Shown here piece by piece: positions 53,648-63,618 of a stretch of DNA of 64,000 bases. Below the pieces are notes generated by a model. The model ran no database searches. It saw only the letters and a program-made list of their open reading frames with translations, and was not told where the DNA came from. The stretch's first letter is position 1. Every line of letters starts with the position of its first letter. Source of the DNA: an uncultured Desulfobulbaceae bacterium (GTDB lineage Bacteria > Desulfobacterota > Desulfobulbia > Desulfobulbales > Desulfobulbaceae). The DNA is taken from the NCBI GenBank assembly GCA_947259225.1, contig CAMYLK010000008.1, forward strand, positions 62,001-126,000, in the 5' to 3' direction. The translations under genes and the position numbers were made by a program.

Positions 53648-56600
53648 TTGCTGCGTTCGGAGCTGTTCAGTATCGAGCAACTGAAGCGTCACGCGGTGAC
53701 GTTGGCCGGCCGGCACAAGATCGATTCACTGCCGGGGCCGGACAAATTACTGCCACGGCTAGCGGATAATGAGCGTGTTCTTCTGACTGCGTATGACGTT
53801 GTGACAGCCGCGGGAGCATCGGAACAACGGATCGTGCCGGCTGAGGCCTGGCTGCTCGACAATTTTTATCTCATCGAGCAACAGATCAGTCTGGCTCGTC
53901 GCCATCTGCCGCGCGGATACAGCCGACAGTTGCCGCAACTGGCTGACGGTATATCAGCCGGATTTCCACGCATCTATGACCTGGCGTTGGAGTTGATCTC
54001 CCACATGGACGGTCGTGTGGACAGCGACAATGTCACCCAGTTCGTCGTTGCCTACCAAACGTCTGAACCTTTAAAGCTTGGGGAATTGTGGGCATTTCCG
54101 ATCATGCTGCGTTTAGCACTGCTGGAGAACCTTCGCCGCGTTGGGTTGCGTATCGCCCTTCGACGTGAGGCTCTTGATGAGGCCATAACTTGGGCTGACC
54201 GCATGCTTGATGCGGCCGAAAAGGAACCAAAACAGCTTATCCAATTGCTCGCCGAGTTTGCCTATGCCGATGTTCCCCTGACTGCACCGTTTGTAGAGGA
54301 ATTTTACGCAAGACTTCAGGCTCAGGGGGCCGCAATGGCCTTTGTTCAAACCTGGTTTGAACAGAAACTCCTCGAACAGGGGATCACCGCAATGCAGTTG
54401 TCTGAGGTTGCCGCCCGAACAGCTGCAACCAATCAGATCTCCATCGCAAACAGTATAGGCAGTCTGCGTTTCATCGGCGCAATGGATTGGAAGAATTACG
54501 TCGAATCGCTCAGTGTCGTTGAGCAGACATTGCGTGAAGATCCAATGGGGATGCACGCTGACCAGAATTTTGCCACCCGTGATCGGTACCGGCATGTCAT
54601 CGAAGACGTGGCAAGGGATAGCTCGTGCAGCGAGTTGGCGGTGGCGCGCAAAGCCGTTGCTCTCGCACAGACTGCTGCAGAACGATCTGGTGCCAAGGAC
54701 CGCACCGCGCATGTCGGCTACTACCTGATTGATAAGGGGAGACAGATCCTGGAGCAGGGGGTTGGCTGCCGTTTGTCGTGGAAATTACGGATCAGCCGTG
54801 TGACTCGATTTTTTCCCCTGACCCTTTACCTCGGATCTATCCTGTTGCTTACAGCCCTGGCGACATCGGTGGTGCTTTGCTCTTTCAGCGGGTTCGCCTT
54901 AAGTGACTGGCGGTACTGGTTTTTTGCGGTCACCGGAATAATAGGTGTCTCGGCGTTGGCGGTCTCCCTGGTGAACCTCTTGGTCACGCTCATCATACCG
55001 CCTCGCGCCTTACCACGATTGGATTTTTCACATGGCATTCCAGCCGTTCACCGCACAATGGTAATTGTTCCCACATTGCTGAGCAGTCCGCAACAGATTG
55101 ATGATCTTATCGAAGCCCTGGAGATCCGCTATCTCGGCAATCGAGATCCAAACATATTTTTCGCCTTGCTGACTGATTATCAAGACGCGCCCGAGCAAAC
55201 CCGGTCAGACGATGACGCGTTGCTCGACCATGCGCGCGCTGTTGTTGAGAATCTCAATAAAACCTATGCTGAAGATCGTCCGAGCATTTTTTATCTGTTT
55301 CACCGGCCCCGGGTATGGAATCCATACGAAAAGGTATGGATGGGATACGAGCGTAAGCGCGGAAAGCTTGAACAGTTCAATGCTTATCTGCGGGGAAAAG
55401 AGCAAGCTGCATTCTCGGATGTTGTCGGTGATCAGTCTATCCTCGCTTCGATCAAGTACGTCATCACTCTGGATACCGATACGCAATTGCCCCGAGACGC
55501 TGCCCGTACACTGATAGGAAACATCGCTCATCCGCTCAATCGGCCGGTCTATGACAGTGACAAGGGGCGCGTTGTCGAAGGTTACGCGATCTTGCAACCA
55601 CGAGCTTCGATAAGCATGACCAGTGCCAGCCAGTCACGGTTTACAAAACTGTTTGCAGGAGAAGCAGGCATCGATCCCTACACCCGCGAAGTATCAGATG
55701 TCTACCAGGATATTTTCGGGGAAGGTTCATTTATCGGCAAGGGCATCTACGATGTTGGCGTTTTTCGCCAGGCTGTAGATGGACGTTTCCCGGAAAATAT
55801 CATTCTCAGTCACGATTTATTGGAAAGCGGGTATGCACGTTCAGCACTGGTGACCGATGTCGACCTTATTGAAGATCATCCAGCCAGTTATGCAATAGAT
55901 GTCAGCCGGCGGCATCGTTGGATACGAGGCGACTGGCAGCTTGCCGCCTGGCTGCTGCCGCGCGTGCCTGGACCCCCAGTGTCAAGCGGATCAAAGGCCA
56001 GGTGGCAGCCGAACCCGCTTTCGGGCTTGTCGGTGTGGAAAATTTTTGACAACCTGAGACGCAGCGTTGTGTCGCCGTCGCTTTTTGCTTTGCTGGCAGG
56101 TGGTTGGCTGTTTGGTCCAGGATCAGCATGGTTCTGGACCCTGCTGGTCGCGGCTGTGGTGTTCCTGCCCACCCTGCTGGGAACCGTGATCGAGCTTATC
56201 CGTAAGCCTGAAGAATATAATTGGCCGGTGCATCTTATCCTGACAGGAAAATCTGCATACCGCCCTATAGGGAAGGCTTTGCTGACATTGGTCCTTTTAC
56301 CCTATGACACTTTGATTTGCCTGGATGCGACTTTGCGCTCTGGTGTACGCATGCTGTTCACCAGGCGCGGATTGTTACTCTGGCATATGCAATCCTATGC
56401 GATTCGCAACGCACGCCATACACTGGTCGATTTTTTCATAGAGATGTGGATAGCGCCTGTTCTGTCCCTGCTGCTGGCCTTTGCAATGGTGAGCAGCCGG
56501 CCGGCGGACTTGCTTTTCTGTATGCCTGTCTTGTTGTTTTGGCTGGTGTCGCCCGTTGTCTGCTGGTGGATCAGCAGGCCGCTCGTGTCACGCGTGCCGA

Positions 56601-59600
56601 ATTTGACTATAGATCAACGAGCGTTCCTGCGGGCATCGGCTCGGAGAACGTGGCGCTTCTTCGCCGACTTTGTCGGTCCACAGGATAACTGGCTGCCGCC
56701 TGATAACTTCCAGGAGTATCCGGCGCCGGCAATCGCTTCACGGACCTCGCCCACGAACATGGGCATGTCACTGCTGGCGGACATGGCTGCGTATGATTTT
56801 GGTTATATTTCGGCTGGAGAAGTCCTGCGGCTTGTCGAAAATACACTGTCCACCATGGAAAAGCTGGAACGCTACCGAGGTCATTTTTACAACTGGTATG
56901 ACACGCGCACCCTTAAACCCCTTTTACCGCAATATATATCTTCAGTAGACAGCGGCAACCTGATCGGCAGTTTGCTTACTTTGCAGGCGGGACTGATTGA
57001 GTTGAAAGATCAGCCGGTTATGCCGCTAAACGTGTTTCAGGGGCTACAGGATACCTTGCAACTCCTTGCCGAACATCTGCCCTCGCCACCAGCCCCTGAT
57101 ATTGCGAAAAATGTCAAGTTGCTGCAGGACACTCTCCAATCTCTCTCCCTGAACGAGCACCCCCAGATACTGACTGCCGCTGAAATTCTGCTGGATGATA
57201 TTTGTCGTATAGCCGAGGAACTAGTGACATTCATATCGCCGGATATTGATATTGTTGGCGAGCTCTATTACTGGGCAAAAGAATTTTGCCGGCAATCGCG
57301 TGCAGTTCGAGGTGAACTTGGATTCCTGATGCCTGAGCCGCATCAGTTAAGCAACAACATCCCGACCCTTACTGAATTGGCTAGAGCGCACGTAGTAACG
57401 ACAGAACAATTGTCGTCAGCCGTGACAACCGTGACTGCAGGTGCACCTAATAAGAACGCGATGGAGCGGCTTAGAATCATCGACGATTTGGTGAATCGTT
57501 GCCATGAACTGGCGGTAATGGATTTTGATTTTCTCTACGACACGACGCGTGATTTGCTGGCCATAGGCTACGACGTGGGTGAACGGCGCCAAGATCCCTC
57601 CTGCTATGATCTATTGGCATCAGAATCGCGCCTGGCCAGCTTTCTTCTTATTGCCCAGGGTCATGTTCCGCAGAAGCATTGGTTCGCGCTTGGTCGTCTG
57701 CTGACAAGTCATGGCAACGAAGTGAGCTTGATTTCATGGAGCGGATCGATGTTTGAGTATCTTATGCCGCGACTGATAATGCCGGATTATGAAAATACTT
57801 TGCTGGGACAGAGCTGTAAGGCCGTGGTGGCCCGTCAGATCGAATACGGTCGGCAACGCGCTGTGCCCTGGGGTATTTCCGAGTCCTGTTATAACACCAC
57901 CGATATGCATCAGGTCTATCAGTATCGTGCGTTCGGTGTGCCCGGGCTGGGTCTTAAACGTGGGCTTGGAGACGACCTGGTCATCGCTCCATATGCCAGC
58001 GCCCTGGCGCTGACGGTGATGCCGGTTGAAGCGTGTCGCAACTTGCAGACCCTGGCCGGTGATGGTTTTATCGGAGAATATGGATTCTATGAAGCGGTCG
58101 ATTACACTCCATCACGAGTATCCCGCGGTCAGAATCACGCCATAGTACGTTCTTTCATGGCGCATCATCAGGGAATGAGCCTGTTGGCTTTTGCGCATGT
58201 ATTGCTCAATAGGCCGATGCAGCGCCGATTTATGTCCGACCCCCTCGTACAGGCGACACAATTGTTGCTGCAGGAACGGGTGCCCAAGAGGGGAGCTACT
58301 TTGCAGCCGCACACTGCTGAAGTGAGTGCCGCCGCCCATCCCCCAGATTTGGAGACAGGCGTGATCATGCGTGTGTTTACCGATCCGAACACCCCGATAC
58401 CGGAAGTTCAACTCTTGTCCAACGGCAGTTACCACGTCATGGCGACCAATGGCGGCGGCGGTTACAGTTGCTGGCGCGACTTGGCCGTCACAAGGTGGCG
58501 CGAGGATGTCACCTCCGATTGCTGGGGGACTTTCATTTATTTGCGCGACTGCGACACGGGACGGTATTGGTCCACAGCATATCAACCGACACTGCGCAGT
58601 GCAGATCACTACGAGGCGATCTTCGTGCAGGCGCGGGCTGAATACCGGCTGCGTGATCAGGCGATCGAAGCGCATACTGAGATCAGCGTTTCACCGGAAG
58701 ACGATGTAGAAATCCGCCGTGTCACACTTGCTAACCAGTCGTCCCATACCCGTCATATCGAAGTGACGAGTTACGCTGAGGTTGTTTTGGCGCCGCTCAA
58801 TGCCGACCTGGCCCATCGCTCTTTCAGTAACCTGTTCGTACAAACTGAAATTCTGTCTGACCAACAGGCGATCCTCTGCACACGTCGCCGACGCACAGAA
58901 GGGGAACAGGAGGTTTGGATGTTTCATCTGTTGGCAACACCCGGTGCAGTTGCCGACGAGTCGTCTTACGAAACCGACCGCGCCAAATTCATCGGTCGGG
59001 GTCGAACACCAGCCAACCCTTTGGTATTGGACAGCATTGACAGTCCTGCGAAATTGTCTAACACTGATGGTTCGGTGCTCGATCCCATCGTAGCGATCCG
59101 ACGCACCATCAGCCTGTCTCCTGACGAATCGGCGACAGTGCAGATCATCTCCGGTGTCGCGACCACGCGCGAGGCTGCATTGGCTTTGCTTGAGAAGTAT
59201 TGTGACCGGCATTTCGTTGAGCGTGCCTTTGAAATGGCATGGTTCCAAAGCCAGGAGGTGCTGCGTCATTTGAGCGCGACTGAAGTTGATGCACAGGTCT
59301 ATGGTCGTTTTGCCAGCTCGGTCATTTATTCCAGCGCCCTGCGTCGTTCTGCGCCCAGCATCATTTCCCGCAACCAGCTCGGTCAGTCTGGGCTTTGGCG
59401 CTTTGGTATCTCGGGTGACCTGCCGATCGTCCTGCTCCGCATCAGCAACCTTAATCGCATCGACCGTGTAAAACAGGTGCTGCAAGCCCATGCATATTGG
59501 CGGATGAAGGGACTGATTGCAGATCTGCTTATCGTGAACGAGGATTTCTCCGGGTACCGGGCTGTTTTACATGATGAGATCATAGGGCTGATCAACGCGG

Positions 59601-62266
59601 GACCCGAAGCGCATGTTATCGATAAACCGGGAGGGGTTTTCGTGCGCCGCGCCGAAGAGCTTTCCCGGGAGGATATGGTTCTGTTTCAGGCTGTCGCCCG
59701 TCTTGTATTCGCCGATACCGTCGAGACATTGGTCGAACAGGTGGAACGACGCGTTTCACCGGAGCGTGAGTCGGATCGTCTGGAGCCATTGCGGAAACCG
59801 GCAGTTGAACCGGTTCATCCACTTTCAACTCGTGATCGCATTTTCTGCAACGGCCTGGGGGGGTTCACGCCCGACGGTCACGAATACGTTATCACTCTTG
59901 AACCTGGTCAGAGTACGCCGGCACCTTGGGTCAATGTCATCGCCAGTCAACACATCGGCACGGTTGTCAGCGAAAGCGGCAGCGGGTATACCTGGGTAGA
60001 AAACGCCCACGAATTCCGGCTTACCACCTGGCATAATGATCCGGTTGGCGACAGCAGTGGCGAGGCCTTCTATATTCGTGACGAGGATACCGGTGAGTTC
60101 TGGTCACCGACACCGTTGCCCGCCCGCGGTCGGTCCGGGTATGTGTGCCGGCATGGGTTTGGGTACAGCGTGTTTGAACATTACGAAGCCGGCATCTCCT
60201 CGGAATTGTCCACTTATGTTGCAATGGACGCACCGGTGAAGTTCGCGGTGGTAAAGCTTGGCAATCATTCAGGGCGGCAGCGTCGCTTATCTTTGACCGG
60301 TTATTGGGAACTGGTGCTCGGTGAGTGGCGGCACGCCAATCTGATGCACATTGTTACCGTAACGGATCCGTACACTGGCGCATTATTTGCCAGCAATTCC
60401 TACGGCCGCGAATGCGCTAATCGGATTGTTTTTGCACAGGTCAGCGAGCTTGAAAGAACGGTTACAGGAAATCGTATAGAATTCATTGGCCGTAATGGTT
60501 CTCTGGCAAACCCGTCTGCACTTCATCGCAAACGTTTGTCTGGCAGGACAGGTGCCGGCTTTGATCCGTGTGCCGCGATCCAGAGCCAGATCGAACTGGC
60601 AGACGGGCAAGAACGTGAGATCGTATTTGTTTTCGGCGCTGCTCAAAATACCGATGAAGCGCAACACTTCATCCAACGTTTTGGCGGGCCGGCTGGAGCG
60701 AGGCAGGCTTTGGAAGCAGTGTGGGAACACTGGAACCGTACCTTGAGTGCGGTGCATGTGGAGACACCGGATCCTGCGTTGAATGTGCTGGCCAACGGCT
60801 GGCTGGTTTACCAGACACTGTCCTGCAGGCTCTGGGGCCGGAGCGGGTATTATCAGTCCGGCGGCGCCTACGGTTTCCGTGATCAATTACAGGACACCAT
60901 GGCGTTGATCCATGCGACGCCCTGGCTTGCCCGTGAGCAGTTGATCCGTTGCGCAGGGCGTCAGTTCCTTCAGGGTGACGTTCAGCACTGGTGGCATCCA
61001 CCCAACGGTCAAGGGGTGCGCACTCATTTTTCCGATGACTACTTATGGCTACCGTATGCAACCTGCCGTTATGTTCTGATGACGGGAGATACTGGAGTAC
61101 TTGATGAGTCCGTCCATTTCCTGGAGGGCCGTGAGTTGGATCAGGAAGAGGAGGCTTACTACGACCAACCGAACCATTCAGCTGAATCGACAAGCCTCTA
61201 TGAACATTGCGTGCGTTCCATTACGCATGGTTTGCGCTTTGGGGATCATCAATTGCCGTTGATGGGGTGCGGAGACTGGAACGATGGCATGAATCTCGTC
61301 GGTCAAGGTGGGAAGGGCGAGAGTGTTTGGCTGGCCTGGTTCCTGTACGAAAACCTGCAGCTCTTTGCAGAAATTGCGCGGGACAAGGCCGACGAGGTCT
61401 TTGCCGAAGTCTGTACAACTCAGGCTGCGCTGCTGCGAAATAATATTGAAGGTAATGGTTGGGACGGCGATTGGTACAGGCGGGCCTATTTTGATGATGG
61501 CACACCCCTGGGTTCATCCGAAAATGACGAATGTCGGATCGATTCGATCAGCCAGAGTTGGGCGGTCATCTCCGGCGGTGGTGATCCCGTGCGCGCCCAC
61601 AGAGCGATGGCGGCGGTGAATGAACAGCTGGTGCGACGCGATGCACAGATAATTCAACTGCTCGATCCGCCCTTCGATAAATCAGACCTTGAACCCGGTT
61701 ATATCAAGGGCTATGTTCCCGGGGTCCGTGAAAACGGTGGTCAATATACCCATGCCGCGATTTGGGCCACGATGGCATTTGCGATGATGGGTGACAGGGA
61801 ACGTGCGTGGGAATTATTTGCCATGCTCAACCCGGTCAAACGCGGTAGCGGTCCTGCGGAGATCGAATGCTACAAGGTCGAGCCTTATGTAATGTGCGCG
61901 GATATTTATGCTGCGCCGCCACACACAGGCCGAGGCGGTTGGACCTGGTACACGGGAGCGGCGGGCTGGATGTACCGGCTCATCGTGGAAACACTTTTAG
62001 GTCTGCAACTGGAAGTGGACCATTTACGTATTGCACCGTGTATCCCGACCCATTGGGAATCCTACAAAATCGACTACCGTTATCGCGAAACCCTGTACCG
62101 CATCACCGTCAAGTGCGTCGGTGAAAAGTCGGAGCATGTGACCTGCGTAACAGTAGACGGTGCCGAGGTAAAAGGGATCGGTGCAGATGGTACAGAACAA
62201 GCACAAGGCATTATTCCCCTTGTAGACGACCATCGGGACCACCACGTGGAGGTGGAATTGAGTTGA
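53648..62266 (+). CDS. ndvB: Cyclic beta-1,2-glucan synthase (NdvB/ChvB type)
   Basis: A 2872-residue inner-membrane enzyme. The N-terminal third has a protein-primer/initiating region and a GT84-type glycosyltransferase core with YVITLDTDTQLPRDAA and LLESGYARSALVTDVDLIEDH, YAIDVSRRHRWIRGDWQ, with membrane helices near 390-460, 800-860 and 920-990. The C-terminal part (about 1550-2870) is two GH94-type phosphorylase-like modules, the last with YQFRD-like GAYGFRDQLQDTMAL, LPLMGCGDWNDGMN and GGQYTHAAIWATMAFAMM. It makes cyclic osmoregulated periplasmic glucan. The only in-frame start after the last upstream stop is TTG at 53648, while family-like sequence reads further upstream. The gene is markedly GC-richer than its surroundings. 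Confidence 0.93.
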   Translation: MLRSELFSIEQLKRHAVTLAGRHKIDSLPGPDKLLPRLADNERVLLTAYDVVTAAGASEQRIVPAEAWLLDNFYLIEQQISLARRHLPRGYSRQLPQLADGISAGFPRIYDLALELISHMDGRVDSDNVTQFVVAYQTSEPLKLGELWAFPIMLRLALLENLRRVGLRIALRREALDEAITWADRMLDAAEKEPKQLIQLLAEFAYADVPLTAPFVEEFYARLQAQGAAMAFVQTWFEQKLLEQGITAMQLSEVAARTAATNQISIANSIGSLRFIGAMDWKNYVESLSVVEQTLREDPMGMHADQNFATRDRYRHVIEDVARDSSCSELAVARKAVALAQTAAERSGAKDRTAHVGYYLIDKGRQILEQGVGCRLSWKLRISRVTRFFPLTLYLGSILLLTALATSVVLCSFSGFALSDWRYWFFAVTGIIGVSALAVSLVNLLVTLIIPPRALPRLDFSHGIPAVHRTMVIVPTLLSSPQQIDDLIEALEIRYLGNRDPNIFFALLTDYQDAPEQTRSDDDALLDHARAVVENLNKTYAEDRPSIFYLFHRPRVWNPYEKVWMGYERKRGKLEQFNAYLRGKEQAAFSDVVGDQSILASIKYVITLDTDTQLPRDAARTLIGNIAHPLNRPVYDSDKGRVVEGYAILQPRASISMTSASQSRFTKLFAGEAGIDPYTREVSDVYQDIFGEGSFIGKGIYDVGVFRQAVDGRFPENIILSHDLLESGYARSALVTDVDLIEDHPASYAIDVSRRHRWIRGDWQLAAWLLPRVPGPPVSSGSKARWQPNPLSGLSVWKIFDNLRRSVVSPSLFALLAGGWLFGPGSAWFWTLLVAAVVFLPTLLGTVIELIRKPEEYNWPVHLILTGKSAYRPIGKALLTLVLLPYDTLICLDATLRSGVRMLFTRRGLLLWHMQSYAIRNARHTLVDFFIEMWIAPVLSLLLAFAMVSSRPADLLFCMPVLLFWLVSPVVCWWISRPLVSRVPNLTIDQRAFLRASARRTWRFFADFVGPQDNWLPPDNFQEYPAPAIASRTSPTNMGMSLLADMAAYDFGYISAGEVLRLVENTLSTMEKLERYRGHFYNWYDTRTLKPLLPQYISSVDSGNLIGSLLTLQAGLIELKDQPVMPLNVFQGLQDTLQLLAEHLPSPPAPDIAKNVKLLQDTLQSLSLNEHPQILTAAEILLDDICRIAEELVTFISPDIDIVGELYYWAKEFCRQSRAVRGELGFLMPEPHQLSNNIPTLTELARAHVVTTEQLSSAVTTVTAGAPNKNAMERLRIIDDLVNRCHELAVMDFDFLYDTTRDLLAIGYDVGERRQDPSCYDLLASESRLASFLLIAQGHVPQKHWFALGRLLTSHGNEVSLISWSGSMFEYLMPRLIMPDYENTLLGQSCKAVVARQIEYGRQRAVPWGISESCYNTTDMHQVYQYRAFGVPGLGLKRGLGDDLVIAPYASALALTVMPVEACRNLQTLAGDGFIGEYGFYEAVDYTPSRVSRGQNHAIVRSFMAHHQGMSLLAFAHVLLNRPMQRRFMSDPLVQATQLLLQERVPKRGATLQPHTAEVSAAAHPPDLETGVIMRVFTDPNTPIPEVQLLSNGSYHVMATNGGGGYSCWRDLAVTRWREDVTSDCWGTFIYLRDCDTGRYWSTAYQPTLRSADHYEAIFVQARAEYRLRDQAIEAHTEISVSPEDDVEIRRVTLANQSSHTRHIEVTSYAEVVLAPLNADLAHRSFSNLFVQTEILSDQQAILCTRRRRTEGEQEVWMFHLLATPGAVADESSYETDRAKFIGRGRTPANPLVLDSIDSPAKLSNTDGSVLDPIVAIRRTISLSPDESATVQIISGVATTREAALALLEKYCDRHFVERAFEMAWFQSQEVLRHLSATEVDAQVYGRFASSVIYSSALRRSAPSIISRNQLGQSGLWRFGISGDLPIVLLRISNLNRIDRVKQVLQAHAYWRMKGLIADLLIVNEDFSGYRAVLHDEIIGLINAGPEAHVIDKPGGVFVRRAEELSREDMVLFQAVARLVFADTVETLVEQVERRVSPERESDRLEPLRKPAVEPVHPLSTRDRIFCNGLGGFTPDGHEYVITLEPGQSTPAPWVNVIASQHIGTVVSESGSGYTWVENAHEFRLTTWHNDPVGDSSGEAFYIRDEDTGEFWSPTPLPARGRSGYVCRHGFGYSVFEHYEAGISSELSTYVAMDAPVKFAVVKLGNHSGRQRRLSLTGYWELVLGEWRHANLMHIVTVTDPYTGALFASNSYGRECANRIVFAQVSELERTVTGNRIEFIGRNGSLANPSALHRKRLSGRTGAGFDPCAAIQSQIELADGQEREIVFVFGAAQNTDEAQHFIQRFGGPAGARQALEAVWEHWNRTLSAVHVETPDPALNVLANGWLVYQTLSCRLWGRSGYYQSGGAYGFRDQLQDTMALIHATPWLAREQLIRCAGRQFLQGDVQHWWHPPNGQGVRTHFSDDYLWLPYATCRYVLMTGDTGVLDESVHFLEGRELDQEEEAYYDQPNHSAESTSLYEHCVRSITHGLRFGDHQLPLMGCGDWNDGMNLVGQGGKGESVWLAWFLYENLQLFAEIARDKADEVFAEVCTTQAALLRNNIEGNGWDGDWYRRAYFDDGTPLGSSENDECRIDSISQSWAVISGGGDPVRAHRAMAAVNEQLVRRDAQIIQLLDPPFDKSDLEPGYIKGYVPGVRENGGQYTHAAIWATMAFAMMGDRERAWELFAMLNPVKRGSGPAEIECYKVEPYVMCADIYAAPPHTGRGGWTWYTGAAGWMYRLIVETLLGLQLEVDHLRIAPCIPTHWESYKIDYRYRETLYRITVKCVGEKSEHVTCVTVDGAEVKGIGADGTEQAQGIIPLVDDHRDHHVEVELS

Positions 62267-62389
62267 AAGTATTTCGAGTTGCTTCACGCATGAATAATAA
62301 GTGCTTAATCGAAATTTCCGTATATTTCGTATACCCGAATACCTTTTGCTTGTTAATGCAAAACAGATCAATTCAAACAGGAGGATATA

Positions 62390-62851
62390 ATGAGCGAATA
62401 TAAACGTATTCTTGTTGTAGCCAGAATGATTCAAACATGCAGAAAAGCTATTCATTACGGGGTTTCTCTTGCCCAGAAATATGAGGCCGAATTGTTTGTT
62501 ATCCATTCCATATACAATCCCTTCGGTCCTAAAGAATGGGGTTTTAATACCAGGGAACTTGCCGATGAGTACAAAAAGAGCATTCTCGAAACCAAGCAGA
62601 AGCTGGCGGGTCTTGTTGGTGCCGAGAGAGCACAGGGCATGCCCATAAAAGTATTGGTTAGGGAAGGAGAGCCCACCGCAGAGATCCTCAAAACCATCGA
62701 GCAGGAAAATATTGATCTGCTGGTCATGTTAGCCCACGAGGAGGGGCGGGTGGAAGATCTTTTTTTCAATCGCAGCAACGATGAATTGGTCAGAAGAATG
62801 CCCTGTTCGATCATGCTGGTGAAAAAGGAACCTGGAGCGGTTTTGGAATAA
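62390..62851 (+). CDS. Universal stress protein, single domain
   Basis: A 153-residue Usp protein: MSEYKRILVVARMIQTCRKA, KYEAELFVIHSIYNPFGP, the segment EGEPTAEILKTIEQENIDLL and the C-terminal nucleotide end ELVRRMPCSIMLVKKEPG. Ribosome-binding site GGAGG precedes the ATG. The usual GxxGG(S/T) loop is replaced by FFNRSNDE, so ATP may not bind. It is 123 nt downstream of ndvB, but with the base composition of the host genome. Confidence 0.88.
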   Translation: MSEYKRILVVARMIQTCRKAIHYGVSLAQKYEAELFVIHSIYNPFGPKEWGFNTRELADEYKKSILETKQKLAGLVGAERAQGMPIKVLVREGEPTAEILKTIEQENIDLLVMLAHEEGRVEDLFFNRSNDELVRRMPCSIMLVKKEPGAVLE

Positions 62852-62901
62852 TAGGAAGATGGGAAATCGAAAAAGAAATTCTTCAGAGGCGTTGGTAAGA
62901 C

Positions 62902-63488
62902 ATGAAAACGGGAATCAATGCAGACATCCGTCGCTTGGCCGTTATTCTAAAAGATTCGAATGACGCTATCACTGTTCAGGACTAACAGGGAAACATAAAG
63001 GCGTGGAATAGAGGGGCAGAAAAAATGTAAGGCCATACTGAGGCCGAGGCGTTGGGGATTAATATCTCACAAATTATTCCACCTGACAAAAAGAAAGAGG
63101 AAATGGAGTGCACTAAACAAATTGCTTCAGGTAGAATTTGTGAGTCGTACGAAACGCAGCGTGTCACAAAATCAGGTCAGATTTTAGTGTATGGATTGTT
63201 GTTACATGTCTCAAAGACGATAATGGAGTCATCGATTCTATCGCAACGACAGAGCGAGATATTACCGATATCAAGAATGAACTGAAGAAAAGAGAGAATG
63301 AAGCCAATTTATTGAGGGGATTTTTTCCTATCTGCGCATCCTGCAAAGAAATAAGGGATGACAAGGGGTACTGGCATCAAATTGAATCGTATATTAAAGA
63401 CCCCTCCGAGGCTGAATTCAGTCACAGGATTTGTCCGAAATGCGCAAAGAAATTGTACCCGGATTTTGATCTATACCAGAAAAAGTAA
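62902..63488 (+). pseudogene. PAS-domain signalling gene, inactivated
   Basis: From ATG 62902 the frame reads RLAVILKDSNDAITVQD, a TAA, GNIKAWNRGAEKM, a second TAA (where relatives have Tyr), then GHTEAEALGINISQIIPPDKK. Near 63195 it must shift to read WIVVTCLKDDNGVIDSIATT and ERDITDIKNELKKRENEANL. The end PICASCKEIRDDKGYWHQIE and FSHRICPKCAKKLYPDFD is the cysteine-rich C-terminus common after PAS domains. Two nonsense codons and one shift show a dead gene. Confidence 0.85.
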
Positions 63489-63618
63489 CAATCCAACCAG
63501 AATAGCATTTATCAGTACGTTGAAAAATGTGAGAGTAAGTGTGATGCACATCGTAGACGCAAAAAATAATAGTAGATAGCTGCTAGGTAATCTTTGTTTT
63601 TCATGGGAGATCTGATAC

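Noticed and set aside
53321-62500. Numerous long frames antisense or out of frame within ndvB
   Set aside because: They arise from the high GC content of the ndvB gene, which is coding over its whole length in one frame.
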